Below are positions 46,520 to 57,439 of a stretch of DNA of 64,000 bases, one piece after another; the stretch's first letter is position 1, and each line of letters opens with the position of its first letter. The translations under genes and the position numbers were made by a program. The notes under the pieces are model-generated. The model ran no database searches and was not told the origin of the DNA. It worked only from the letters and a program-made list of their open reading frames with translations. The stretch comes from Oidiodendron maius Zn (Eukaryota; Ascomycota; Leotiomycetes; Myxotrichaceae), in NCBI GenBank assembly GCA_000827325.1, contig KN832870.1, forward strand, positions 1,302,001 to 1,366,000, read 5' to 3'.

Positions 46520-47856
46520 GTCGACGGAGGGGAGAGGAATGCATGAAAAAGGTCGGGCGCGGCGATTGGTTGGGGTTATTTGAAATTTTGCGACGTGCAA
46601 AAAATCAAGAGGGAATATTGGTTGCTTAGCAGGTATTAAAGTGGGAGAGAGGTTGGGGGAGACGTGGTGCTAGATGTGGTTGTGGTGGTGGTGGTTGGTG
46701 ATGGTGATGGTGGCTGCTGGTATTTGGCGGGCGGCGAGGTTTTGGAGAGCGACTTAGGCAGAGCGGAAGTTGGACGAGAGAGTGAGAGAGTGAATAAGAG
46801 CAGCAGACGAACAGTAGGAAAGTCAAGCTGCCACTTCAGCGATAACCGAGACCACCAGGACGAAGCGAGCCAATGGATACGAGGCCCGGCCAACATCCAC
46901 CTCCTATTGTCCGCTCTGTTTACAAAATAAAATCGAGAACAACGAGATCGGGGCTAGGTGAAGCCTCTCTTATTGTAGTTATATCCCTCTTTCTTTATAT
47001 TCTTCTTATTTTTGTGTTTCCATTCCTATGCAATAAATGTGATCGAGAATCCCGCCGCACTTGTACCTTGAGGCGTGGTCACCGCTGCGTGGCGCTTGTT
47101 AACTCATGACCTGCCCGACACGACATGGATAGCAGGGGTCGAGCGAACGTAGTCATGAGGCCAGGGGTCACGGTGAGGGAATCGCAGCAACGGTCTGTGT
47201 CTCGTATACGTAGTTGAGCAGGAAAGCCGAAGAAGGGGAGACGACTATATATAAACAGTAAGAGAAGGATGACTCGGCCAAGTCATGTGAGGTGCTGGTT
47301 GCGTGGGAGGAAAGAGATGACGGCGTTGGGAAACTGAGTCACGGAGAAAGGTAAATATTTGTATTGGACGAGAGCGTTCCTCGGACGGCCTTATAAGCAA
47401 GGATCTCTTGAAATGGCCGATTCAGGCAGCGCCAGGCTCTCTCATAAGGTATTTATCGATGGAAGGATTGCGAATATTGGTTTCTCGGTCCTCATGTGCT
47501 CACTACACAGTTAATAGTATTGCGTATGCCACGTCTATCACTCATTTCTCATGGTTGTCGCGTTCGGAGGCTTCGGCTTTCGCAGCTAGTGCACGGATTT
47601 CGCCGATGCCTATAGACATGATCAGAAATCAACAATCTCACATAAACCACATAATTCACGACTTTTTCGAGAGATCGACTGATCGCGAGGTAGGCAGGGC
47701 ACGAGAGGAACGAGAATGAGATGCAGGCCGGTTGGTATGAAAGCTTTATTGAGTCTTGATCGAAAGCGATGTCGAGCGCATACTCCGCGTGAGAGCGTCC
47801 GACCCTATGCTCCAGCCCGTTAAAAACGACAATGCACAATCCATTTTCCCCGTTTC
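46520..47856. other. Intergenic, no gene seen
   Basis: The left third has GT/CA-rich simple sequence (about 46664-46720), probably in the RING/PHD promoter. The right end is the 3' flank of the eL43 gene. Short frames on both strands lack support. Confidence 0.45.
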
Positions 47857-48382
47857 TAAACCTCCGCAATCTCCCTCAGTCGTCGAAGCGTCGACCGCAT
47901 AGCAGCGGCAGCAGGTGTCCTATTGAAATCATGTCAGCCCCGCTCTCGACGAAATCATCGCCCTTCGATCTCAGAGCAATATATTGAACGTACGACACAG
48001 TGTATGCTCCTCCAGCGACGGTCTTGCCGCAGGCCTTGCAGTTCCAGATGCCAACGGAGTGTCTCTTAACGGTGGTCTTGCCGCAGAAAGTGCAGACATA
48101 TCTGGCGTGTTGGGTGATTTCCATCTTCTTGACTTGCTTTCGGAGGGAGGCACCGTATCTATAGGAATTAGAATATTAGCACCCTGATGCAGGATGAGAG
48201 ATATAGAGCCGGTCAATTCAGCCTCTGCGTCACGCAAGCTCAAGAAGTCGTGCTTAAGGATGGCTGCGACTTCAACTCTTCTCGCGATCGCACAGCACCT
48301 GAATTGCTCCGCTCGATGCATCTAGCACGTACCTGGTACCGTATTTACCGGTCACGCCGACCTTCTTGGTTCGCTTCGTCAT
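47857..48382 (-). CDS. rpl43: 60S ribosomal protein eL43 (L37a)
   Basis: This is a cytosolic large-subunit protein with a C4 zinc ribbon. Three exons, 48382-48333, 48158-47994 and 47920-47857, give 92 residues, the usual length. The joined start [20 protein letters not shown] and the block [19 protein letters not shown] are nearly invariant in eukaryotes. The zinc ligands are the two pairs CTFC and CKAC. The C-terminus [18 protein letters not shown] is also typical. The introns (174 and 73 bases) split codons, and splicing is needed at both to recover the family sequence. Confidence 0.96.
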
Positions 48383-48695
48383 CTTTGCTGATGTTGCTGC
48401 GACAAACGATGTTGGAGATGGAGGAGTTGGGCTTTTCGTGGTCCGCCCTAGTTAGATGTCGAAATTCTTTGTGGCTCGCTAAACCTTTGCCCTAGAAAAA
48501 TTGGTTCCTGAGGCATAAACAAAAAATCACTACCCTTAGGTCCTGAGGCATTATTTTGCACGTGCGTTCAAGGCTCCCCGTGTTACGCATTAGCTAAGGA
48601 GCCTGCCCAGATAGGTAGCTCCTGATAAATAAACAGGATCCATCATGGGGGGATTTCAGAAGTGAAACTGAATATTCCTCTGCAAGTCCATCACG
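48383..48695. promoter_or_regulatory. Divergent promoter of eL43 and the oxidoreductase
   Basis: About 310 bases between two divergent start codons. No other frame is seen, and no specific site was assigned. Confidence 0.45.
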
Positions 48696-50253
48696 ATGTC
48701 GACAACTCGCCCCTATGATATTGTCATCTTTGGCGCTTCTGGATACACTGGGAAGCTTACCGCTGAGTATATCGCGACAAAGCTGCCGACAGATCTTCGC
48801 TGGGCTCTTGCTGGACGATCCCGGGCTAAATTGGAGGGCGTTGCTGTTGAATGCAAGGCTCTGAATTCTGACAGATTACAGCCGGGTGAGTTATAATTCT
48901 ACAGTCTCAATTTCATTATATCCCGTATTTCGTACAAGTATCAATGGTTGTCAAGCTCTTGAAATTGCTCAGCTTGGAGATATGCCGAGGTCTAGATTGT
49001 ATTGACGATATCCTTGGAATTCTCCACCATATCGGCTTCTATGAAGTGTCTTTCCAGCATTGTGATATAGAAGTCCATTGGCTCCGGAAATACAAAATCT
49101 CAAACTAACTTGATCCAGCCATTGAGGTGTGCGGCCTCAATGACAACGAGTTGGACGCTTTGGCAAAGAAAACCACCCTTCTAATCAATGGCGTTGGTCC
49201 TTACTGCCTATACGGAGAAAGTACCTTCAAGTCTTGTGCTACAAATGGCACTCACTACCTTGATGTCACAGGGGAATTTCCGTGGGTCCATGACATGATC
49301 AAGAAGTACGAGGCGACCGCAAAAGCCAGCGGCAGCATCATGATATCCCAGATTGGAATTGAGTCTGCACTCTCGGACTTAGCAGCCTGGACGCTGGTTC
49401 AAATGATTAAAGAAAGGTTCTCTACGCCTACTGCTGATGTCGTTTTAGCAATAGATGAGATGAAGTGGGTTTTGCTGCGGCAACGTACTTTCCAAATAAA
49501 GTCTAATATGCTTGCAGTGTTTCAATGTCTGGCGGCACTACACACACTCCTTTTGCTCTCATCAAAGCCTATAGTGTCAAAGATATCCTGGCAGCTGGGA
49601 AACCATTCGCCTTATCTCCGGTCCCCGGCCCAAAGGTAACTGATACCACGTCTTGGTTCACCAAGATCTTTGGAGTTCGCACAGTTCCCGACCTCGGTAC
49701 TCTCACAACCTCCCAATCTGGTATGATCGACACGCCTATCGTGCAGCGAAGCTGGGGTCTACTTGACTATGGTCCTAAGTTCAGCTACGGCGAGTACAAG
49801 AAGGTTAGAAACGCCTTCCAGGGCGTGGCGATGCACATCGGCCTAACCATTGTACCATTATTTCTCTTCTTGCCTTTCGCCGAGACTATTGCAAAGTTCT
49901 TCATCCCCGCACCTGGTGATGGACCAAACAAGGAGCAAGGCGCAAAGGATAGGTTAGAATTCCGAGGCATTGCCACACCCGACTTCTCAAACCCAAATCC
50001 TTCTCGAGCCTTCTGTCATGTTTCCATCGAATGTTCGATGTACGCACGTAAGTCTTCTGAGATCGTGCGTTGTGGACTTAGCTAATTAGATATAGTGACA
50101 GGTGCTCTTCTATCTGAGGCTGCAGCGACGATCCTCCACGACGACCATAAGCTACCTGGAGGTATCTACACCCCGGCCTGCCTGGGACAGAAGTTTATTG
50201 ACCGCCTGGAGCCAGCTGGGTTCACAATTGAGAAAAAGTTCCTTGAACATTGA
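48696..50253 (+). CDS. Saccharopine-dehydrogenase-like membrane oxidoreductase
   Basis: Related proteins are NAD(P)-binding enzymes annotated as saccharopine dehydrogenase-like or trans-acting enoyl reductase; the true substrate is unknown. Four exons, 48696-48885, 49119-49464, 49518-50047 and 50096-50253, give 407 residues. The N-terminus has the dinucleotide-binding motif YDIVIFGASGYTGKLTAEYI. TLLINGVGPYCLYGE and HYLDVTGEFPWVHDM follow, as in the family. A hydrophobic stretch near residue 280 (GLTIVPLFLFLPF) suggests membrane or lipid-droplet association, and GGIYTPACLGQKFIDRLEPAGF is the usual C-terminal block. The first intron is 233 bases, long for this window, but joins family blocks in frame. 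Confidence 0.85.
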
Positions 50254-51482
50254 TATTGATGCAGTGTATATATATGCCCATATAATTGTTACATCTGAAC
50301 CGTTGAGATTTTTTTTTCCTGTCAATCACACATATGAAGAATCTAGCTTATCATAGTTATGTTCCAGATACTTTGTTATCCAACTGCTAGCTTGTGGGTA
50401 TTTTCCCACGTAACATAATTTGGTCTAGACCAAAGTTTAGATGAGTGTCTACTCGTATAGTTTCCACCCCTTACATACGCAGACATGCCTCGTCTCAATA
50501 CTCTTGATGTCCAAGGTTACTTGATTACTTTCGGCCGGGAATCAGGGAGGTGTGACGAGACGCACGCCCTTGCAGTAGCACCTTCTGTTGGCCTTTCCGT
50601 ATATCCCTAGTTCAAATCGCTCCTCAGTTACTTCACGTAATTCAAGTGTTCCTGTTATGCATACTAGACGGCAAAAGGTTCTTAGGGCGTTGTCACGGTC
50701 TTAAAAATTGGATGCGCCTCTAACAATAGCCGTCATCTCTGAAAATTCATTTAATGATTGGCTTATAGCACGAGATCGGAACCCCTTTATCGACTATCAG
50801 CAGGGCTGAATCATTTATATCATGGGATGTGGCATGTTGGTCGAGGCTCAGATTAACGGCCGAACCGCACTGCCGAGATAGGTTCTCCTACCACGACTCG
50901 CTTGACCAACTGGTGCGACCTCCTGCGCCCCTGAGGCAAGGGATGACATTCCAAGGATCAAATTCTGAATTTCAGATCTCTATCATGTATTACCAAATGT
51001 AACAGACAAATCTCGTTCTCTATTTCTGGCATATTGGGATCCAGAGCGAGTTAGACTCGTCAACTCGGTGGGCCAAGTTTGTTGAGTTCTTGCCCGGAAA
51101 CTCATCTTAATGCTTCGTTTGGACTAATTTCAATGCAATCAGAGCATGGGTTTCTCTCTTAAAGTTATACTACAGCACTTGAGACATACCAACTCACAGA
51201 TACGCCTCGAATGGCTGACCATTCAGTATCCCTTCCCTCGCTTTCACCGTGTTGTTTCCCAACGCCATTCTTCTGAATACACTACCAACTGGGAATTAGG
51301 GACCACTCTTCCTAGATGATGAGAGAAGAGACATAATGTTAGTCGTCATACCGTGGACCGTTGCTTCTTCCCAGGGTTGCAGATAGTGTATATCTGGAAC
51401 CCAGTCCCTGAGTGATATCAGTCACAATGCTTCCCTCTGACTTATTCCGAAACTCTGCTGAGAAAACAGCATCCTTTCCAGA
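50254..51482. other. Intergenic, no gene seen
   Basis: About 1.2 kb without a supported frame or recognisable RNA gene. It should contain the promoter of the secreted hydrolase. Confidence 0.45.
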
Positions 51483-52744
51483 ATGAGATCCACATTCCCT
51501 TTAGCACACGCTCTAGCTTTATTGGCTCTCTCCGTGGGGTCGACCATGAGCTCACCCCTTCTGACAAAACGCGAGCCAAATTGCCAGAACATTTCATTTC
51601 CTGTGACAATCAGCAGCTACAATGCTCAATTGCCCACCAATATTGATCCAACTAGTACAGTCATTGAGAGTCTCCTTACAAACCTTGTGGGATGGACGTT
51701 TGATGTTCTAGTCGAGGGTACGTTTGAGATTGCAGGATCGTACTGCGAGCCCGAAGTACAGATCCCATCTCGCGCGAATACTCTGCAATTGCTTGTCCAC
51801 GGAGGAACTTATGATAGAAACTATGTAGGTGTCTTTATCCAACACCAGTTATATCAGACAATGTAAACGAAATTTCTTGTTAGATTCTCACTGACACAGT
51901 CAAGTGGTCCGGCGACGGTGCTCCTGGATATGGGTACAGAGGTGATGAATACAGCTGGGTATCCTATGCCTCCAAACAAGGCTATCCGACCCTTGCCGTT
52001 GACCGCCTAGGCAATGGCCTCTCCGACCACCCTGACCCCATCGTCGTAGTCCAGATGCCTGCGCATGTCGAAGTCCTCGCCGGCGTCGCCCGACTCGCCA
52101 AGCAGGGTACTTCCCCATTACCTCGCGCCTTCGAGAAGGTAATCTATGTCGGTCATAGTTTCGGCTCCTTAATCGGAAATCTTGTGAATGAGAAATATCC
52201 CAACCTCGTCGACGCGACCATACTCACGGGCTGGAGCAATACCTTCCTGGTCTCAGGTGTTCGTGACGCTATAGGTCTCGTAGCACTGCCAGCACAGCTT
52301 GTCGACCCGACGCAGTTCGGTGATCTCGCTGTGGGGTATATGGAAGTGTCCTCCGAGTCAGGAGACGTCTATGCGTTCTTCCAACAAGGCGAATATGATC
52401 CCGCAATGCAAGCTCTTGACTGGAAGCGTCGTGGGACACTGACGCTAGGAGAACTCCTCACATTCCCTTTCGCCATCGCCGCAGCCCCGAGATATACACT
52501 TCCAGTACTCGTGGTTACTGCGGAAATGGATGCGGTCTTTTGTAATCCCACCGCGGGACTCCTGCCACCCAATTGCGGGACAGGGCCGGGGAATTTGTTG
52601 GCGCAGAGTGCGAGTTTGTATCCTGCTGCGAATCCATACGATTGGTATATTGTGCCTAACACGGGGCATTGTTGGCAATTGCATTATAATGCGCCGGATG
52701 GGTTTAATGCGAGTCATGCTTGGTTGGAGCAGCAGGGGTTCTGA
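51483..52744 (+). CDS. Secreted alpha/beta hydrolase
   Basis: This is a serine hydrolase with a signal peptide; the substrate is unknown, esterase or lipase being most likely. There are two exons, 51483-51824 and 51905-52744, giving 393 residues. The signal peptide is MRSTFPLAHALALLALSVGS. The oxyanion-side motif LLVHGGTY ends exon 1. Splicing to the AAG acceptor at 51902-51904 gives DRNYWSGDGAPGYGYRGDEYSW, the block expected after it. The nucleophile elbow is GHSFGS with Ser199. A likely acid is in VVTAEMDAVF and the likely catalytic His in NTGHCWQLH. The upstream CAG at 51898-51900 would be a more canonical acceptor but gives the wrong phase with the GTAGGT donor. The gene is tail to tail with the polygalacturonase, 132 bases apart. 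Confidence 0.83.
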
Positions 52745-52876
52745 AGGGGAATATGTAAATGGCCTGGCCGAATGTCAAAGAAATCAAAGTCATTTATTTA
52801 CAGGTAGTTTTAATATGCGGGACTTTATTTCCTCTTTAAGTCTTAAGCTAAATTTTATCTATTTCAATCGCGCCCT

Positions 52877-54521
52877 CTACGGTCCAGGACAGCCGCTCCA
52901 GGGATAATTACAACTACTCAACTCCTCTCCTCCAGTGATGTGCACATTCTTATATGTAATGCCATTACAACTCCCATCCCCACACAAGACATAATAATCT
53001 CTCGCCTCCGGCACCACCCACCCAGCCACATTCTCAAACCTAATATTCTCAACTCGCACGCCGTTCGTGGCGATACCGGAAGGACCGCCGTTCAAGTAGT
53101 CCTGCTCGATGTCAATGCCATACTGTTTGATATTGGAGAGAGCGATGTTGGAGTAGGTGACATTGACCACGCTGCCTGTGGCATTGAAGTCTGTCTTAAT
53201 GCGTAGACCATTGGTGGAGTTTGTGACAACGGAGTCAGTGAAACTATTATTTTTATTAGCATCTAAAATTTCCAGGTGCAATCAGATGACGAGGGGAAAG
53301 AAAATGAATTCTGTCCCACTTACAGGATATTCGAAATATTATGCCCCGGGCCGGTTCCACCTCCAGCAATCGATAACCCGTGGCTACCAGAACAGAAGAC
53401 GTTCCGCACCGTGACATTCGTCGAATCCGAGACCACGACGCAATCATCCTGGTTCCAGACCTTACAGTCCTGGATAAGCAGGTTGACACAATTTCCGACA
53501 TCAAAAGCGTCGGTGTTATGAGCTGCTGCGAGGCCACCGCTTAATGAGTTAGGGGCGTCGCCGAGGGAGTTGTTCACGACGATGTTTTGGATCGTGGAGT
53601 CCAGGACGCCGGCGACGTTGATCCCGTGTGAGGGGATGTTCTCGATGTACAGATCACGCATGATAGAGTGATTTGTGATCTGGACTTTCATGAATTGGCC
53701 AGGCCTAGAGTGATGTTAGCTTGTACCACTTCGTGGGATTTGGCGATCTACGTGGAATTTGAGACTTACTTTGGACGTCCTCCATTTGTGCCCAGTCCAT
53801 CCCAGTACTGTTGCCCGCCACCGTCAATGACAGAGCCAGGTGCTCCTACTATAGAAACATGATTGCCAGCGATCTGAATTGGTTTGAATTGAGAGCTATT
53901 GGTGAAATCGAAACTCGTCCTCCCTTTGAAGGTAACTGATGCTCCGGTTTGGAGCTTAGTGAGGATGATGGCGCTGCTGGTGGGTGCCTGGATGTTATCG
54001 AGGGTAATATCTAGGCATGCCGCAACCGCAGGAGAAATCTGTGACCATGCTGTGCAGTGACATGGCGTTGTAGTTGTTGTCGTCGGACTTGCCGTGGTGC
54101 TCGTGACTAGCACTTAGGTTAGTATAGTGACTCAGTCATCCAGAATACGAAAATCGTACTTGGTACAGAGGCCGTCGTCGTTGGAGTTCCCACAGACGAA
54201 GTTGCTACGAATCAATCATTAGGAATATGTAGATACAGGTCACGACATCTTACTAGTAGCCACAGGTGGTGTTGATGTCGGTGGGGCAGTGTAAATGCAG
54301 GAACAGGCACTGGCCACTCTTGCCGCGCTGCCATCACAATTGGCTGCAAAGGTTGGGATTGCAGCCCCAGAAGTGTGCGTCTGACAGAATGAGACAGCAC
54401 TACTCCCTGCGCCAATAAACGCTCGGAGGCAGTTATCGTGGGAACAAGAATCTCTGGCATTGACATCTCCTCGGACAGTTACTACCCCTGCGAGCGCAAC
54501 GGTGAGAAAGGAGATTAACAT
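52877..54521 (-). CDS. Secreted endo-polygalacturonase (GH28) with N-terminal Cys-rich module
   Basis: It hydrolyses alpha-1,4 bonds of polygalacturonate in pectin, outside the cell. Five exons, 54521-54254, 54204-54160, 54106-53770, 53704-53324 and 53243-52877, give 465 residues. The signal peptide MLISFLTVALAGVVTVRG is followed by a module of about 65 residues rich in Cys (SCSHDNCLRAFIGAG, FAANCDGSAARVASACSCI) and a Thr/Pro linker. Then comes the right-handed beta-helix. All GH28 catalytic motifs are present: NTD at 280-282, DD at 303-304, SHG with His325, and RIK at 358-360. The blocks IVGAPGSVIDGGGQQYWDG and YGIDIEQDYLNGGPSG resemble endo- rather than exo-acting enzymes. The acceptor of exon 3 could be TAG or an AAG six bases earlier; both keep the frame. 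Confidence 0.9.
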
Positions 54522-56204
54522 GACTAGGGAGAGCAGTAAGACTGGCCTGCTGGGCAGATTTGAGGATAGTTATAATTAGCTATACAATCTCAAAGATGAT
54601 GAATCATTGAGGAGTGCACGATACATATACAGCAAACAAGCTATCCAGCAGTCCTAGCCGGCATCATCGCTCCAAATTGACGCGACGCTTTGGCAGAATA
54701 GCGAATCTCATACGGACGGTACAAGAGTACTAACAGCAGTCTTCCGGCCACTGGAAGAAATCCCACGAGTAGAGCAATATGGAAACGTACTCTGGGAAAT
54801 GGGGTTCCGGAATAACTTTATCCACCATTAAAGATCTGCTCTGCCAAAAGGAAGCCGAGCGCAGAGAAGCCCTAATCACGACCTACATGTCTGCGATGGG
54901 ACCATGCTAGGCCTTCTAGTCGACAAAGATGGGGTTACCCCATACTTGGGAAGGGATCTAGTGCTTATCCTTCGTGCAAGAGGAGTGCCATTTCGGCTGT
55001 CGAGACCGAGCTACAGCGAGATGGGCATCTTAACTCCGTGTCTGCGCAGAGTGATCCAGAACTCGACGTAGACAATAATGGATGATGAACGACAAAGCAC
55101 AAAACACATGGCGGTTGCGCCATGATGGGTAACTGGTATCCGCCAGCCCGGAATGCCAAGGGCAAAGATATTCTGGAAAGAGGGCGCAGTCCCTCGGCGA
55201 TCTTCCAGTTTTCGCCTGTCATAGCCCGCTAGTCCCTTCCTGGATAATGTTGCTACCCTATTTTTAGCTCTCTATTTCTAATACCTGAATGCCTCATTTG
55301 CCAGGCCTTTGGTCGGGTTGGGACCGCATAAACATCTAAGCGCGCGCCGCAGCTCCGTAAGCCACTATTTCTGTGCACCACGCAAATTTTAACGTACAGG
55401 CCTGGTGTGAGACGGTCAGCTTACCAGCCTCATCGCATGGCTTGGAGCCCCGTGTTTTGCGCCAAATAGCCCAAGTCGTTTGAAAACATACCTCCAGTGA
55501 GCATGCTCGGAATCCGGCGCCGTGACTACCTCCAACTCCCGGCCCCCTTGCCTCCTGTGTATCGGAGCCAACACCCTCGGCCCTGGGCAGTCCCATGGCG
55601 GGAAATCCAAACATTCTATTTGCACAGGGAGGGAAACAAACAGAGCCTACATGAAGCAAATATTCCAATTTGCGGACACGGAAGGGCGGACCAGAGGGGA
55701 AAGCAAACTGACCTTCTGGATCCGGTAAATTCCCTTGAGTCGAAAGGAATAAGCAACCGAAAACTGCCTAACTCCAGTGATTGCAAAGTCCCCCCTTGAC
55801 ATGCAAAAGCTTATGAAGATAAGTCATCGGTCATGTCAGCCGTTGGGAGGGGGCGACTGGAGCCAACGAGGGCGGGCGTGCATGGTTGGTAGGGACCACT
55901 CGATTCCGCTGGCCAACGCCCCCTGGACCGCGGCTGTGCTGCCATCCGCGGCTACTGGCATTCGCTCGTAGGGCTTAGAAGTTATTTTCGAGCCTTGCGT
56001 TTTACATTTTGCTGTTGGGCCATGAGAAATCGGACGGTCGGATACGGTGTATAAATTGCACCTGGCAACCCGTCGAATCTCATACCCCATCACTCAAACA
56101 AAGCATCATCTTCAAAAGCCTCATTCCTCTTTCAGCATTTCCTTACATTTTCTTACTTTCAATCCTTTCTTGGTTCATCATCATCACCAACCACATCTCT
56201 AATC
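54522..56204. promoter_or_regulatory. Divergent intergenic region, with a TATA-like box at 56050
   Basis: About 1.7 kb between the polygalacturonase and cupredoxin starts, without a supported gene. GTGTATAAATTG at about 56048-56059, some 150 bases before the cupredoxin ATG, is a plausible TATA element, followed by a CT-rich leader. Confidence 0.45.
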
Positions 56205-57021
56205 ATGTATTTCTCCACTGCTCTTTTCAGCCTCGCTGCCTTCACTGCCGTCAACGCTGCCACCAGCGATTGGACCATTCCAGTTGCCGTCGGCCCAGAC
56301 GGACTCTTGGAATATGCTCCCAGCAGCATCATCGCTCCTGTAGGATCGAAGATCGAGTTCATCTTCAACCCAAAGGTACGCGAACACCGAACAATTCATC
56401 ATGAGTACATCCCTTCTAACAGATCCATAGAACCACACTGTCACTCAGTCCAGCTTTGCTAATCCCTGCCATCCTCTCGCTGGCGGTTTCTTCTCTGGCT
56501 TTGTCCCAACCACCGTGTCTCCTGCCTCCACAACCTTCACCATCACCGTCAACGACACTAAGCCCATCTGGTTCTACTGTGGTCAGACCACTGGCACTCA
56601 CTGCCAGAAAGGAATGGTCGGTGCGATCAACGCCCCTACGACTGGAAACACTCTCGAGGCTTTCATCGCGCTCGCAGCCAAGGCCAACACCAGCACATCC
56701 CCAGATGTTGCACCTGGCTTCGGTGGCATCCTGGCCGCCAGCAACAACACTGTCCTCTCTGCCAGCTCCGTTGTGACCAGCGCCGAGGCCACCTCTTACG
56801 CTGTCTCGACCTACACCACCGCCGGTCAGGTCGTCACCACCACCCTCGCTACTCAGACCGTCTTCGAGACCATCCTGATTGGAGCCACCCCTGTCTCCGT
56901 CGCTCCCTCCAGCTCCAGCAGTGGCGCCGCTTCTTCCACCTCCACTGGTGGTGCCCCTGAGAAGACTGCTCACTTGCTCGGTGCCGCAGTTCTCGGCCTC
57001 GGTGCTCTGGTCCTTCTTTAA
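56205..57021 (+). CDS. Cupredoxin-like GPI-type surface protein
   Basis: This is a secreted plastocyanin-like protein, probably cell-wall or membrane attached; relatives bind copper or lack known activity. There are two exons, 56205-56375 and 56431-57021, giving 253 residues. The signal peptide is MYFSTALFSLAAFTAVNA. The cupredoxin fold has possible type 1 copper ligands His59 (NHTVTQS), Cys107, His114 and Met119 in WFYCGQTTGTHCQKGM, so the full ligand set appears present. A Ser/Thr-rich region follows, then a terminal hydrophobic stretch (AHLLGAAVLGLGALVLL) after a Ser/Gly/Ala site, as in GPI signals. The 55-base intron lies just before the first ligand. Confidence 0.88.
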
Positions 57022-57439
57022 ATATCTTGTATAAAAATGTACACTCGTTCTGATATAGCATTGAAAATTTGAGACGCAGGCGTGGAGTTTTCCAAGGAGT
57101 TAATACAGGTTCCGATTGACACCGTCGTGTCATGGGTGCTCTAGTCAGCCAAAATAGCAATGAGATGAATAAAATTATGAATAATACTATGTCTTATATG
57201 TGAAGCTAAACTTCTTTCCAAGCTGCATATTTGATCTTGAATGCAGTGGAACTCCTAGGTCATTTCAACACGTAAAGAAATACCTGGCTGGCCTAAAAGG
57301 TGGTGCTACAACTTGTTCTCATTCGCTGAAAATTGGCCAGCCACCATGGCAGTAATCCAACAGTTACGAAATCCAGAGAGTAAAGTGTCTTCTCTACAGC
57401 AGATACAGAACGATTCCACTGGCTGAGATTGTTGAGGTG
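57022..57439. other. 3' flank of the cupredoxin gene
   Basis: Nothing recognisable is seen. AT content rises towards the pseudogene to the right. Confidence 0.45.

Noticed and set aside
47408-47869. Short frames on both strands next to eL43
   Set aside because: They lie in the probable 3' untranslated region of eL43 and lack conserved motifs.
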